A DNA stretch of 46,570 nt from Chromera velia (taxonomy: Eukaryota; Sar; Chromeraceae), in the NCBI GenBank assembly GCA_018398765.1, contig JAHBMJ010000082.1, positions 11,001-57,570 on the forward strand, in the 5' to 3' direction. The notes beneath the pieces are model-generated. The model ran no database searches and had not been told where the DNA came from. It saw only the letters and a list, made by a program, of their open reading frames with translations. Every line of letters starts with the position of its first letter. Within the stretch, counting starts at the first letter, position 1. Shown here in pieces: positions 33,361 through 42,841 of this stretch. A program made the translations under genes and the position numbers.

Positions 33361-36300
33361 ATGCGGCCTCTGCCTCGCTGCTCCGTTGGAGCCCTCTCGC
33401 CTTTCCTGAGGCCTCCCTCTCTCTCTGCGTTCTCTTGCTTTAATGAAAACTTGGGAGTCTCGGGGAGAAGAGAGAGAGGGAGACGGACGCTTGTCACGTT
33501 CCCGTCCGAACACTTCAAGAAATACGGGAGACGGGCGAGACCCGTCTCCGTCTCCATCGCCGGAGAGATACAAGGGGAGGGAGGGGGGGGAGAAATGCAG
33601 ACTGACTTAGCAGTGTCTCTGGCAAAGGGGATGCAGGGACCCGGGACGGAAGATCCGAATGCATGGGGGGGGAGAGAGAGTTTGATTGCAGCCCTGAGCA
33701 GCGACTTCTTCGATCGACTGGAAGACATCCGACACCAGGGAAAACAGCACAGACCGGGGACTCTGTTCGGCAAGGCACTAACTAAATTCAAGAAGACCCA
33801 CTACATCCAGATTCTGCGCGCTCTGCTGGGTCACGACTTCGCAGGGTGGGAGGAGGGATTGAAGAGGTGGCGGGCCCATGGGTTGCCCTATGACGAGGTC
33901 ACGTACACTCTGAAACTCCAGGGCTCTATTCTGTCACACCGTCACGCAACGGAGAACGTCCGTTTGCCCCCTTTTCCCTTTTTTAACCTGCCTGAGTGCC
34001 TCTCTGTGTGCCCATTTTCCGGTCTTGTCACGTGCCTCTCAGTCTGAGCGCTGGCGATCCCGCCTTGTCGACAGCTAGACTGGTTGCAGGACTAGTCCAC
34101 TACTGGCCGTGCATGCAATGTGTGACAGTGTGTTTGTTGGATCGATGCGTGCTCTTCTCTGATTGCCTTCCGATTCCCTCCTGGTTTCTTCCGTCCCCTT
34201 CTCATCCGTCTCCTCTTTCTGTTCGCGGAGAGAATGCTTCCGTTCCCTGACTGAGAATAAATAATTACACGCGTGCAGGCCTACTTAGTGCTGGAAGAAA
34301 TGAAGCAGGCAGGCATGCACCCTGTAGTCGTTCGGATGAATGAGGTGAGTGGGTGGGAGTGTGAGTGACTAAGGAATGAAGAGAGCGCCCGACTGTTGTC
34401 AAGGAAGGAAGGAATTAAATGAAAAGAATACATACAGCGAGAGTCCGTTCTGAGACCCTTTTTTTGAATAGGCACACTCACTGGTCCTTCCACGCACCGA
34501 CTCGGCAGTTTTTGTGGTCTCTCTTCTGTGCCAGGCCCTCTTTTCTTCTTCTTCTTCTTCTTCTTCTTCTTCTTCTTCTCGGCTCTATTGTTCGCTGATC
34601 AGATCTGATGAACGAATTCGTCATTCAATTGATCGACAGACCGCGAGGACATTTCTGTCCATGCATGAATCCCTCCCTCCCTCCCTCTGTCCCTCCTTTC
34701 TGCTGATCGATCGAAGGGCTTTCTGGAGTCCCACACAGAACTTCTCGCGTTACTGGTGGACCCTCCGAGACATGAACTTGTGGGGGCACTTCGGCCTCTC
34801 GTTTTTGCAGCAGTCAGGGTGGGTGGGGGGCCGGTTGCATGGGGGTCTGCCTTTTCTGTTTGTCCTGGAACTTTTTTCCTCTGTGTTCTGTTTTCTATGT
34901 CTTTTCATTGCACATTTATTCTTGCTCTGCCCGCCTTCCTGCCTGCCTGTCAGACTTGCATCCCTCCTGCTGTGTTGTTTCATCCTGCATGGATGGTATC
35001 GGTACATTGACAGACGAGAGAGAGAGAGAATCACCCCACCTTTTCTTCCTTCTTCCGCACTGCCTGCATGCTGGCAAGTATAAGCGCTGGCACGCAGGCA
35101 GGCAGGCAGGCAGGCAACGAGGCACACAGAGAGCTGAGACAGCTGATGATGATCTTCGTCATTGAGAGAACGCGAATGAATGCATGAGTATTTGTGCGTG
35201 CGTCGGAATCTTGGGCGGCGACTTTGTTGTTTGATATGCGCATTTTGTGCGTGTCCATCGGACAGGTCATGCGTCGGAGGCGTCAGTGGATTGCAGAAAG
35301 ACTCCGTCAGATGTCTCCGAAGGAGGCAATTGACTTTGTGTCCTCAAAGGAGGGTCTGAACGCGCTGTTCGAGGAACACCACGCGATGTTCGTGCTGCCT
35401 CCGTTGCCCTCAGTGCACCCTCCCGATATGCCGCCTCACATGCTGGCAGACTCGTTTTCTTCATCTATGGACGAGGGAGAGGAAGAGGAGGAGTTTTTGT
35501 TTGAAGATGAGGGGGGCAAAGGGGAGTGTGGCTCTCTTCCGGTTTCCCTTGATGCGTCTCTTGGGAGGGTGGAAGGGGAAGAGAATAGGACGGCAGTTGA
35601 TGTGAGAACAGAGAGAGAGCAGGGGCGACTGAGGGTACGATCTGTTTTGGGACTTCCAGAGGAATCTGTCCCAACTCCTGCAGCAAAACCTTCTGTTTCT
35701 TCTTTCTCTCATTTAAGCAGTGGAGACAACAGCAGCAGTGGGATGCAGCTAGAGGAAGCAGAGTTTGGAAAGTTGCAGCAGGAAGCGGTTGTTCGTTTGG
35801 GATCGTTTGTGGATCAGTCAGCTCCCGTAGATGTGCCTGTGGGGATGCACCCTCGTGAACAAGGGAGGGGAAGCGACAGGGAGAGAACGGGAGGTATGGG
35901 GGACAGCAGGGAAGCCTCATCAGGTGAAGGGGTAGACGGCAGAGGCTTTTCATCTTCGTCTTTTGGTGACAGAGAGTCTCAAGGAGGAGGAGAAAAGGGA
36001 AGAGAGAGTGGCAGGCAAAGAGAGGTAGGGCAAGACGGGCCCCCTCGATTTCACCTCCAACAGTCAGACAGAGAAAGAGAACGCGAGAAATTCCAATTGA
36101 GATCTAGCAGCAGAGAAGCCAGGCAGACAAGCAGCGAAAGAACAGAAAAGAGGAGAGAGACCCGAAGCGAGAGGTACAGACGTCGACAGGAAGAGAAGAA
36201 AACCCTCTGGCACCTGGAAGGCAAAAAAATAGGAACGCCAGATTCCACAGCCTTCCCTTTTTCTTCTCATACGGAAGAGACGGGAGATAATCCAGAAGGA

Positions 36301-36432
36301 AGGGGAGCAGTTAGGGACAGCACGAGAGTCTCCGGGGGCCCGACGCACGCCAACGCGATGGGCTCATCAGACGACCAACCCATCCCCTCTTTCGCCTCTC
36401 TATTTGGACACCTCGGCCGCAGGTGTTCTTAG
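33361..36432 (+). CDS. PPR-motif protein with long Ser/Arg/Glu-rich C-terminal region
   Basis: Four exons: 33361-33957, 34279-34344, 34739-34822 and 35266-36432, in phase, 638 codons including the TAG stop (637 aa). The first ATG in the frame is at 33361. The N-terminus (MRPLPRCSVGALSPFLRPPS) is basic, Ser-rich and lacks acidic residues for 30 residues, like a mitochondrial or plastid targeting peptide. Around residues 160-220 are two pentatricopeptide repeats: HYIQILRALLGHDFAGWEEG...RAHGLP, then DEVTYTLKLQGSILSHRHATEN spliced to AYLVLEEMKQAGMHP. PPR repeats bind single-stranded RNA in organelles. Exon 3 continues as FSRYWWTLRDMNLWGHF and exon 4 as RRRRQWIAERLRQMSPKEAIDF. The last 300 or so residues are low-complexity, rich in Ser, Arg, Glu and Gly. 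The end of exon 3 (donor GTGGGG at 34823) was chosen to keep frame. A role in organellar RNA or ribosome function is inference. Confidence 0.78.
34535..34579. repeat. (TTC)n trinucleotide tract in PPR-gene intron
   Basis: About 14 TTC units lie in the intron between exons 2 and 3, upstream of the acceptor at 34738. Confidence 0.95.
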
Positions 36433-37383
36433 CTTCAGGATGAATCCAGCAGTTTTATCGATCGAGCAAGGTGTTTTAGGCATGCGGAAGTTGAAGGTGC
36501 TGGTGCATTGCCCCGCTGGCTCGAGAACCAAACTTCAATCTGTCTCTTACTGTCTCTGTACCCTTTTGAGTCTCTCTTGCTTGCGTCATGTTTCCTTCCT
36601 GTCTCTGTAGCCGTGCCTTCCTCACGACCTTTCTTTCTTCTTAGCTTCCCTTTAAAAAGAATCCCTTATCCGTTTGTATTATTAAATTAACTTGCAAATC
36701 GAAACTATCTTATAGCTATGAGTAAGGGTAGGGATGATTATGGGAACAACAAATATCGAACCGACGAACTCATCGATATCAAATTAAGGATTGATATCTC
36801 GATCGAAATCTTTGTTTAAAATCATATAACATGCATTATCTCAATTACATATCATTTTGTACTATGAATGACCCCGGGGGATCCTTCAAAAGTTTGCTAT
36901 GATGATAAACTTAGAATCGTAAAAAAAAAAATGTTTATCTTCTTTCTAGGTTTCGGTACTTTAACTATTAAGTACTACTACTCATAGTAAGCGTCGGCAA
37001 AAAAAAACTTGTGACTAACTGAAAAGAACTAAATTTTTTGTTCTCCTTTCTTTTGTACTTTTTATTCCTTTTTAGTTTGGTAAATTACCACCTATACCAC
37101 CTACTTCTTTTTAAGAATAATACTAGGAATAATACATGCATCTAAGCAGCATCTTTCTATTTATATACTTATGATAACAGTAGCTTATAAGTCTTTAATG
37201 CATTCGCCGCTAGATTCGCCGTTCGGTCTTAATTCTACTTAATTCGTTCCCCACTTCCAAAGCATTCAAAAAGCCGGCGTTAAGCCACGTATATGAGCTC
37301 TTTCACAAGCTTTAGCATGCACAAGCGCTTGTTAGCAATTCTTGCTGGTGTGACAGTGGTGTCTAGTTAGCAGCAGTACGCAC
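36433..37383. other. AT-rich intergenic region
   Basis: About 950 bases with low GC from about 36640 onward. It holds the PPR-gene 3' end and nothing else I can identify. Confidence 0.55.
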
Positions 37384-37893
37384 ATGAAGCATCCGGTCCA
37401 GTTGCACGCGGAAGTCGGTAAATTCTGTTCTCTGCAAGCTTTTCTTCAAGACAAAGCTAGAGAGGGCAGAGTTCCATTAAATAAAGGAGCCTGTGAGGCA
37501 ATAGAACAAATTTTAATCGCTTGGAAAGTGGAGTCAATGGATGAGAAAACACTCACAAGGCACGAACAGGACGCGTATACGAAGCCACCCACAAATTCAA
37601 CACACACGATGAAGAAGTTGTTAATTGTGAGCGGAGCTCCCTCCCTCCCTCCTTCCCTCCCTCTTCACGATGAATTGAAGTCATACTTCCACATTCAATA
37701 TGCATTGAGATCGGCAGAGAAGGCCAAACGGCGATTCATGCGCACAAACGCGATTCATTCAGAGAACCAGAAAGAGGCAGGCAGGCAGACATTCAGAAAA
37801 GTGGGAATAAATACCGGCGCATGCAGTCGATATGGTATCAAGTTTAGAGCACCAAAAGACCTTAATTATCGAATCGATCGACTATGTAGATGA
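37384..37893 (+). CDS. Hypothetical protein, 169 aa
   Basis: An ATG-initiated open frame encodes 169 residues ending RIDRLCR. I recognise no family. The first 60 residues (MKHPVQLHAEVGKF...AIEQILIAWKVES) look like a mixed-charge helical region. A CCTCCCT low-complexity run lies in the middle (about 37638-37668), and the C-terminal part is rich in Lys and Arg. It lies between the PPR gene (same strand) and the second TRAF-like gene (opposite strand). No splice partner was found. It may be a small gene, one exon of a larger gene, or a chance frame. Confidence 0.3.
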   Translation: MKHPVQLHAEVGKFCSLQAFLQDKAREGRVPLNKGACEAIEQILIAWKVESMDEKTLTRHEQDAYTKPPTNSTHTMKKLLIVSGAPSLPPSLPLHDELKSYFHIQYALRSAEKAKRRFMRTNAIHSENQKEAGRQTFRKVGINTGACSRYGIKFRAPKDLNYRIDRLCR

Positions 37894-38052
37894 AAAAGGA
37901 GACGAACGTTGGTGCTGTCTGGCCGTTGCAAGGAGACAGCGTAGAGACTCAAATAGAAGGACGCAAAGACGAGGAGGATCCAACAAATGAACGCCCCCCC
38001 TTCCCTCCTTCCCACCCAACAGTCTGGTTACCCCCTCCCCAAGAGAAGAGAT

Positions 38053-38056
<4 letters not shown>

Positions 38057-38086
<30 letters not shown>
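38057..38086. repeat. (CA)n microsatellite
   Basis: About 15 CA units between the hypothetical ORF and the end of the second TRAF-like gene. Confidence 0.93.
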
Positions 38087-38415
38087 CCGTGAAGGTCTAC
38101 TCATTGCATGACGCTCCGACCCCACAAGCGCACGATCAGAGCCCATTCTGAAAGGTCAGGCCGGACGAATGCAGAATGGAAGAATGAAGAGGATGTGAAC
38201 GGACAGTCATAATGTCGGGCAGAGAGAGACAGTCGGATAAAAGGAAAAAGAGAAAAAGATGAAGAGACAAATCCTTTGCGCTCCCCCCTTCCCGCACATG
38301 CAGCAGGGACTCCAATTGTCTGTCTGGAGCCTGAAGGAAGTCGCAGTTGTGTCTGCATGAATTCTCGATGTCATCCTTTCTCTGCACCCACCTATCTATC
38401 TACAGATTCCTTCAT

Positions 38416-40203
38416 CTACTTGTATCCTTTGATCACACAAGGTCGGCGATTCGAGGTGGGGGCAGACAGAGTGACGCTGAGAACCAGCGTTCCGTTTTCT
38501 CCCCCCTGCGCGGCAGAGAGAATCCTCTCCGCCGACCAGCGTCCAACACACACGAAAGACCTTTTTCCGGCCTCAAACGCTTTGTCAGCAGCGGCTGTCC
38601 TAGTGACAGCACCAGCCTGAATCGCGCAGGACAACTTTCCTGCGTCCAGCTCCTCGCTATCCGATTCGAGGAAGATCGTCGTCAGTACTGTTGCCAACCC
38701 CTTCGGGTAGACTTCGAGGTGGAAGGGCCGGCCCTGTGTTGAGACCACGCAGCAGAAACATTGGATCAGGATGACACGCATAGCGACAGCGTCAGGAAGC
38801 AACATGCATCCTCATTCACAAAGGAGGGGTCCACAGGGGCGAAGAAACGGCACGTACTGGAAGAGAGCATGATATGGAGGGGAGTCAGGGGGTAGAAGGG
38901 GGGGGAACTTGAAGGGAGAGCACAGGGGAGGATTAGGGATCTAGTGGGAGCAAACAGAGGCGTCAAGGTTGCAGAAGCGGGGAGAAGAAAAGGCAGTGGG
39001 GAAAAGCATGAAGCGCAAAGGAGTGGAAGTGACCAGAGAGGGAGTCGCGTGAGGACCCGGACAGGCTGAATTGTGAGTCTCGAAACATCCAGAGACTATG
39101 CGTCAAATCAGGATCGGCGAGGAGACCGAAGCTCAGATTCATAAGCAGTCACCTGTGACAGTCATGCTTTGGGGATTCCAAAATACGGCAAAAAGAAAAG
39201 AACCAACCTGAAAGGAGAAGGCCGCGCTCTTCAGCTCCTGGCCTTGCTGCAGGTCAGCAGCTCTTGCCTCATAGCCAGGCAAGTGCACCTGAAAAGTTTG
39301 CACATCCAGAGACGCCTGTGTGGACAGAAGTTTCACGTGCTTCTTGAGGTTCTCGTCGTCGTGCTTGTCCATCTGCTTCCTCTTGACCTGAACCCCACAG
39401 CCCGGCACCTCGCACGAGACGGTCTGCTCTTGGCAGTACTTCTCCATGTGAGAAGATACGAAGTCCCTTATGAAGTTCTCACCGCACCCGTTGGGGCAGG
39501 GAACGGGGACCAGGCCGCACACAGCGAGGTGCGCTACCATTTCCTGGGCGCAGACGGTCTCTTCTTGCAGTACTGGCAGGAGACGGGACGGAAGGGACAC
39601 TCTTTCTTGTGCTGTGCGATGTCGTTACGACTGCACTTCTCCTCACAGCCCTGAAAAGGACACCCCATCTCGTGCTGTTCGCACTCGTCCTTCAGGTGCT
39701 TCTCCAGATCTTTCTTCGTTCCGTTGAATGCGCACCCGTTCTTGAAATGGATGCACTTCCACTTCAACTCGGTGAGGGAGTCTCGGAAGCGCACGTTGGC
39801 GGCCTCCATTTTTGTCATCGTGCCCCTGCAGTCGGGGCAGCGCTTCCGTCTGGCCCCGCCTTGTTCAAACACGGGTTTCAGGCAGGGTCGGCAGTAGACG
39901 TGACGGGCGGGACAATCCGTCTCGACAACATCTTCCAGGAAGTCCTGACAGATCGAGCAGATGGCATTGGCAGCCAGCTTTTCGAACCCCTCGGCAGCAA
40001 AGGAGGAATCGAGGCCTAAACGCTCAATGGCTGGTGCAGGTTCCGAGATCAGGCTGTAGGAAATAAGGACCAATGTATGAGTGTTCTATGTGTGGAGAAG
40101 CAGATCAAGCTTGAGGAGGTTTGAGCGAGTACAACTTTTTTTCACAGGTATACAGATCCCGTCTACACAGCACAGCAGGGGAGAAACGTCACCTTGCTGA
40201 CAT
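38416..40203 (-). CDS. RING, TRAF-type zinc finger and MATH domain protein (copy 2), apparent frameshift
   Basis: Proposed exons: 40203-40193 (an 11-base first exon, ATGTCAGCAAG), 40053-39208 and 38733-38416. The spliced N-terminus reads MSASLISEPAPAIERLGLD, matching copy 1 (MAAPIKRLGLD). The RING uses CSIC...CPARHVYCRPC...CPDC. TRAF-type zinc fingers follow (CAFNGT, CPFQGC, CPNGCGEN), then a helical stretch and a MATH-like region (SAAFSFQ spliced to GRPFHLEVYPKG, ending GTLVLSVTLS). Within exon 2, homology to copy 1 leaves one frame after CQYCKK and resumes in another at ETVCAQEM, around 39555-39566. No intron signals sit there, so this is a one- or two-base indel: either a sequencing error or a real mutation. 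Unlike copy 1 there is no intron before the MATH strand in this part of exon 2. Role as for copy 1: ubiquitin ligase or adaptor. Confidence 0.82.
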
Positions 40204-40657
40204 CGTATGTGCCAAATCTAAGTTCGATGAGTCTTTGGAAGCAAGGAGACTTTGAAGGAGTGCACGGTGGACAGCTGTCAGATCGAGAGAGGGAGAGACG
40301 TTTTCAAATTCCGCCGATTACTCCGGTCGAGGCGCGGTGACAGTGCATGGGTGCGCGGAAGCCCGTCGGTGCATGCATGATGCAGTGGCATTCGCACATG
40401 CATGCATATCACATGCATGCACGCGCGAGGGCCGCGACATCCATGCAGCCGAAGGTTTCCAGCATGTTTCCAGCTGAGCTGCACTCAGTGTGACAGTCTG
40501 TGACTTTCGGTGAGCAGTCCGGACCTTCCTTATAAATATAAGTGTTGTCCTCATCCCCCAAAGACCTCATCTGAGCCCCTCGCACACGTGTTCTGCATGA
40601 AAGTTCTCAGACTGTAAATAGAAAGCTGGGGGTCAAATCCCCGTCTCGTAACTATAT
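40204..40657. promoter_or_regulatory. Divergent promoter with three TGCATGCA palindromes
   Basis: The region lies between the start codons of TRAF-like copy 2 (minus) and the zinc-finger membrane protein (plus). TGCATGCA occurs at 40370-40377, 40399-40406 and 40414-40421. In apicomplexans this word is a known ApiAP2 factor motif; applying that here is inference. The cluster is 167 to 218 bases upstream of the minus-strand ATG. Confidence 0.5.
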
Positions 40658-41428
40658 ATGTTGCAACAATTGTTGGTCGGGTTCCTCCGATGGCTCATTC
40701 CAGAATTGTCGAAAACGCTATTCCTGGAGTCGTTAGCAAGTGGCTTCTGGCGCATTTGGGCAGCATGGCGGAGCCCAGAGTCTGTAGATGCAGGTAGACG
40801 GTACATGCAACGAGATTCCGTGTGCGACGTTTTTGCTATAAACGTCCAAAGCAATGATGCACTAGGTCATGCAAGACTGTCCACGATATGGCTGCGTGTG
40901 TCCGTACCTCTGCGTGTGTGCAGATGGTGTGGCAACAAACTGGTTTGCTTTTGGAGGCACTGTCCGGGTCTCTTCGTGCTTCTCATGATGCTTGCTGGCG
41001 TGACGGTGGCCCTCCCCCTGCTTCCGATGATCGAGAACAAATGGTCTGCCTATGTGCTGGAGGCGATTCCCCTTCTCTTCCTGCCGCTAATCATCCTTGC
41101 CGGATTCGCCATCCCGAGGCTGTATCTAATCATGGAGAGCTGCGCACAACGGCGGAGCTCTGAGGCGTCCATCTTATTTAAGTGCCCTGAAGAAGTTTGC
41201 GGTCGCACATTCACCACCAGAAAAGGCCTCCAAGTCCATTCAAGGCTGCATACAAAGGAAAAAGGGGTAAAGCAAATTCTGAATCGAGTGCCGAGGGGAA
41301 AAGGACACAGGTGTGAAGTTTTATTGGTGGGGTTGAAAAAAAGCAGATGGCAGAGTGAAAAAAGACTCGAAAAACATGCATTTGCAAAGCTGCAAGCTTA
41401 CCTTGAAAAAACAGAGCAGACTACATAG
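40658..41428 (+). CDS. Two-pass membrane protein with one C2H2 zinc finger
   Basis: A single open frame of 256 aa starts at the ATG at 40658. Residues about 104-124 (GLFVLLMMLAGVTVALPLLPM) and 134-158 (LEAIPLLFLPLIILAGFAIPR) are strongly hydrophobic and separated by a short polar turn (ENKWSAY), so they look like a transmembrane hairpin. The N-terminal 30 residues are also amphipathic or hydrophobic. After the membrane segments comes a textbook C2H2 finger, C176-x4-C181-x12-H194-x3-H198 (FKCPEEVCGRTFTTRKGLQVH...), followed by a Lys/Arg-rich tail to the stop. C2H2 fingers normally bind DNA, RNA or protein. The pairing with membrane segments suggests a membrane-anchored regulator, but no family is recognised and additional exons upstream or downstream are possible. 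Confidence 0.6.
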   Translation: MLQQLLVGFLRWLIPELSKTLFLESLASGFWRIWAAWRSPESVDAGRRYMQRDSVCDVFAINVQSNDALGHARLSTIWLRVSVPLRVCRWCGNKLVCFWRHCPGLFVLLMMLAGVTVALPLLPMIENKWSAYVLEAIPLLFLPLIILAGFAIPRLYLIMESCAQRRSSEASILFKCPEEVCGRTFTTRKGLQVHSRLHTKEKGVKQILNRVPRGKGHRCEVLLVGLKKSRWQSEKRLEKHAFAKLQAYLEKTEQTT

Positions 41429-42074
41429 ATTTGTCACTGCAATCCTGTCGTGCAGGGTTCTATCCGTTTGTGTCTGCATGTTGAAAGCTTCCCGCTGATT
41501 TCTGAAAAGTTTTTGTTTCGGAGCAGAAGAGCTGCGGCAGACACGCCAATGACCTCAATCCCCTCCATCTACCTCTGCTCTTTCCCACCCTCCTTTCCTC
41601 CGTCTCTCCCTCCCTTCCGGAGTCTTTTTATTTCCTTGAACGGGCTGTTTTGTCCAGCAACAGACTACTTCTTTTGACGGGAAGTTCAGTCAGGTCATCT
41701 TCTCCTACGCCAACCCCACGCAAATGCTAAGCATCCCCCCTCTTTGCATCCATTTGTATCTTTGGTGTGTGTTCATCTCTTCAGCTAGACTTTCTCTTCC
41801 TCGTCCCCCCCACCTCTCGCAAATTCCCCACAACCACAGTCGACTTTCCCCAGTGAAATGATCCGCACAGTTCCTGGATCAAAGCTGATTTGCCCCTGAA
41901 GTTGAAAAGTCATTGACAGTCTCCTTTCTCTTCATTAATTCCATCATCTCTTTCTCTGTCCAAGCCCTCTCTCGCCCTCTCCCTCTCCTTCCTCCCCCCC
42001 CCCCTCTTTCAATTACACACACGCACACGCACACAAGAGAGGGAGAGAGAGTCTCGTGTGTGTGTGTGTGTGTC

Positions 42075-42106
<32 letters not shown>

Positions 42107-42151
42107 TGTGTATGTGTGTGTGCGTATGTGTGTATGCGTATGTGTGTGTGC

Positions 42152-42185
<34 letters not shown>

Positions 42186-42218
42186 ATGTGTGTTTGCGTG
42201 TGTGTGTGTGTGTGTGTN

Positions 42219-42283
<65 letters not shown>

Positions 42284-42340
42284 ACTGCTAATTTTGAGCT
42301 CCTAACTCTTTCTAGATCACGAGAAATAAGCCTTCAAAGT
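41429..42340. other. Noncoding stretch with microsatellites
   Basis: No supportable gene follows the zinc-finger ORF. Pyrimidine-rich patches lead to a compound microsatellite at 42015-42282. Confidence 0.55.
42015..42282. repeat. CA, TG (with TATG/CGTATG variants) and CT microsatellites
   Basis: Short (AC)n, a long TG run with interspersed TATG and CGTATG units (about 42056-42217), one ambiguous base at 42218, then (CT)n to 42282. Confidence 0.95.
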
Positions 42341-42348
42341 TTGTGGAA

Positions 42349-42500
42349 TTTAGTGGAATTTGAACGAGTAGATTCCACGGTAAATTCCACTAAAATCCAT
42401 CAATTGATTGATTGATTGATTGATTGATATGTTCCGCCCTAGGGCCTTCCCGCAAATTCCATTAAATTCCAACTTCCATACAAGGGTAAATTCCATTAAA
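42349..42500. repeat. Cluster of AAATTCCA[C/T]TAAA words in both orientations
   Basis: TTTAGTGGAATTT at 42349-42361 is an exact inverted copy of AAATTCCACTAAA at 42382-42394. AAATTCCATTAAA occurs at 42454-42466 and 42488-42500, with further partial copies to about 42512. A GATT run plus a retrotransposon end fragment interrupts the cluster. Confidence 0.85.
42399..42453 (-). mobile_element. Micro-fragment: extreme 3' end of a non-LTR retrotransposon plus tail
   Basis: A (GATT)n run is followed by GATATGTTCCGCCCTAGGGC and CTTCCCGC (42426-42453). The same 28 bases, with three differences, stand at 42862-42889 next to the same kind of tail at the end of the larger element. It looks like a nearly completely 5'-truncated insertion of the same family. 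Confidence 0.65.
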
Positions 42501-42841
42501 TTGCACTAAATTCCTGGGGAATTTAACTTGGTTTTATACGGTAGGTTTATATACAGGTTTGACAGCATTTTATTTTAGTACATATACGGACCTCAATGTG
42601 ATAGAGATGCTTTAATTAATTAATAATTGGAGCTTTGAATCTCTCCAAAATGAGTTTGGATATCCAAACTTGTCATTTGGATCCGAGCACATTCTTTATG
42701 TTCGATCTATAAGTTCCTAGGATATTTTATCTAGTGCTGCTAGTGAAACTATTAAAGCATGCCAATCAGGTTTCTAAGTATTTCTAAGCTTTGTTTAATC
42801 ATATTCTAGATCATATTTCATCTAAAATAAAAAAAAATTAA

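Noticed and set aside
40568-40650. tRNA-like segment (GACTGTAAAT followed by GGGGGTCAAATCCCC)
   Set aside because: The T-loop lacks the invariant TTC, and no acceptor stem or D-arm can be formed upstream.
42056-42415. Plus-strand Val/Cys then Ser/Leu ORFs
   Set aside because: Translation of TG and CT microsatellites.
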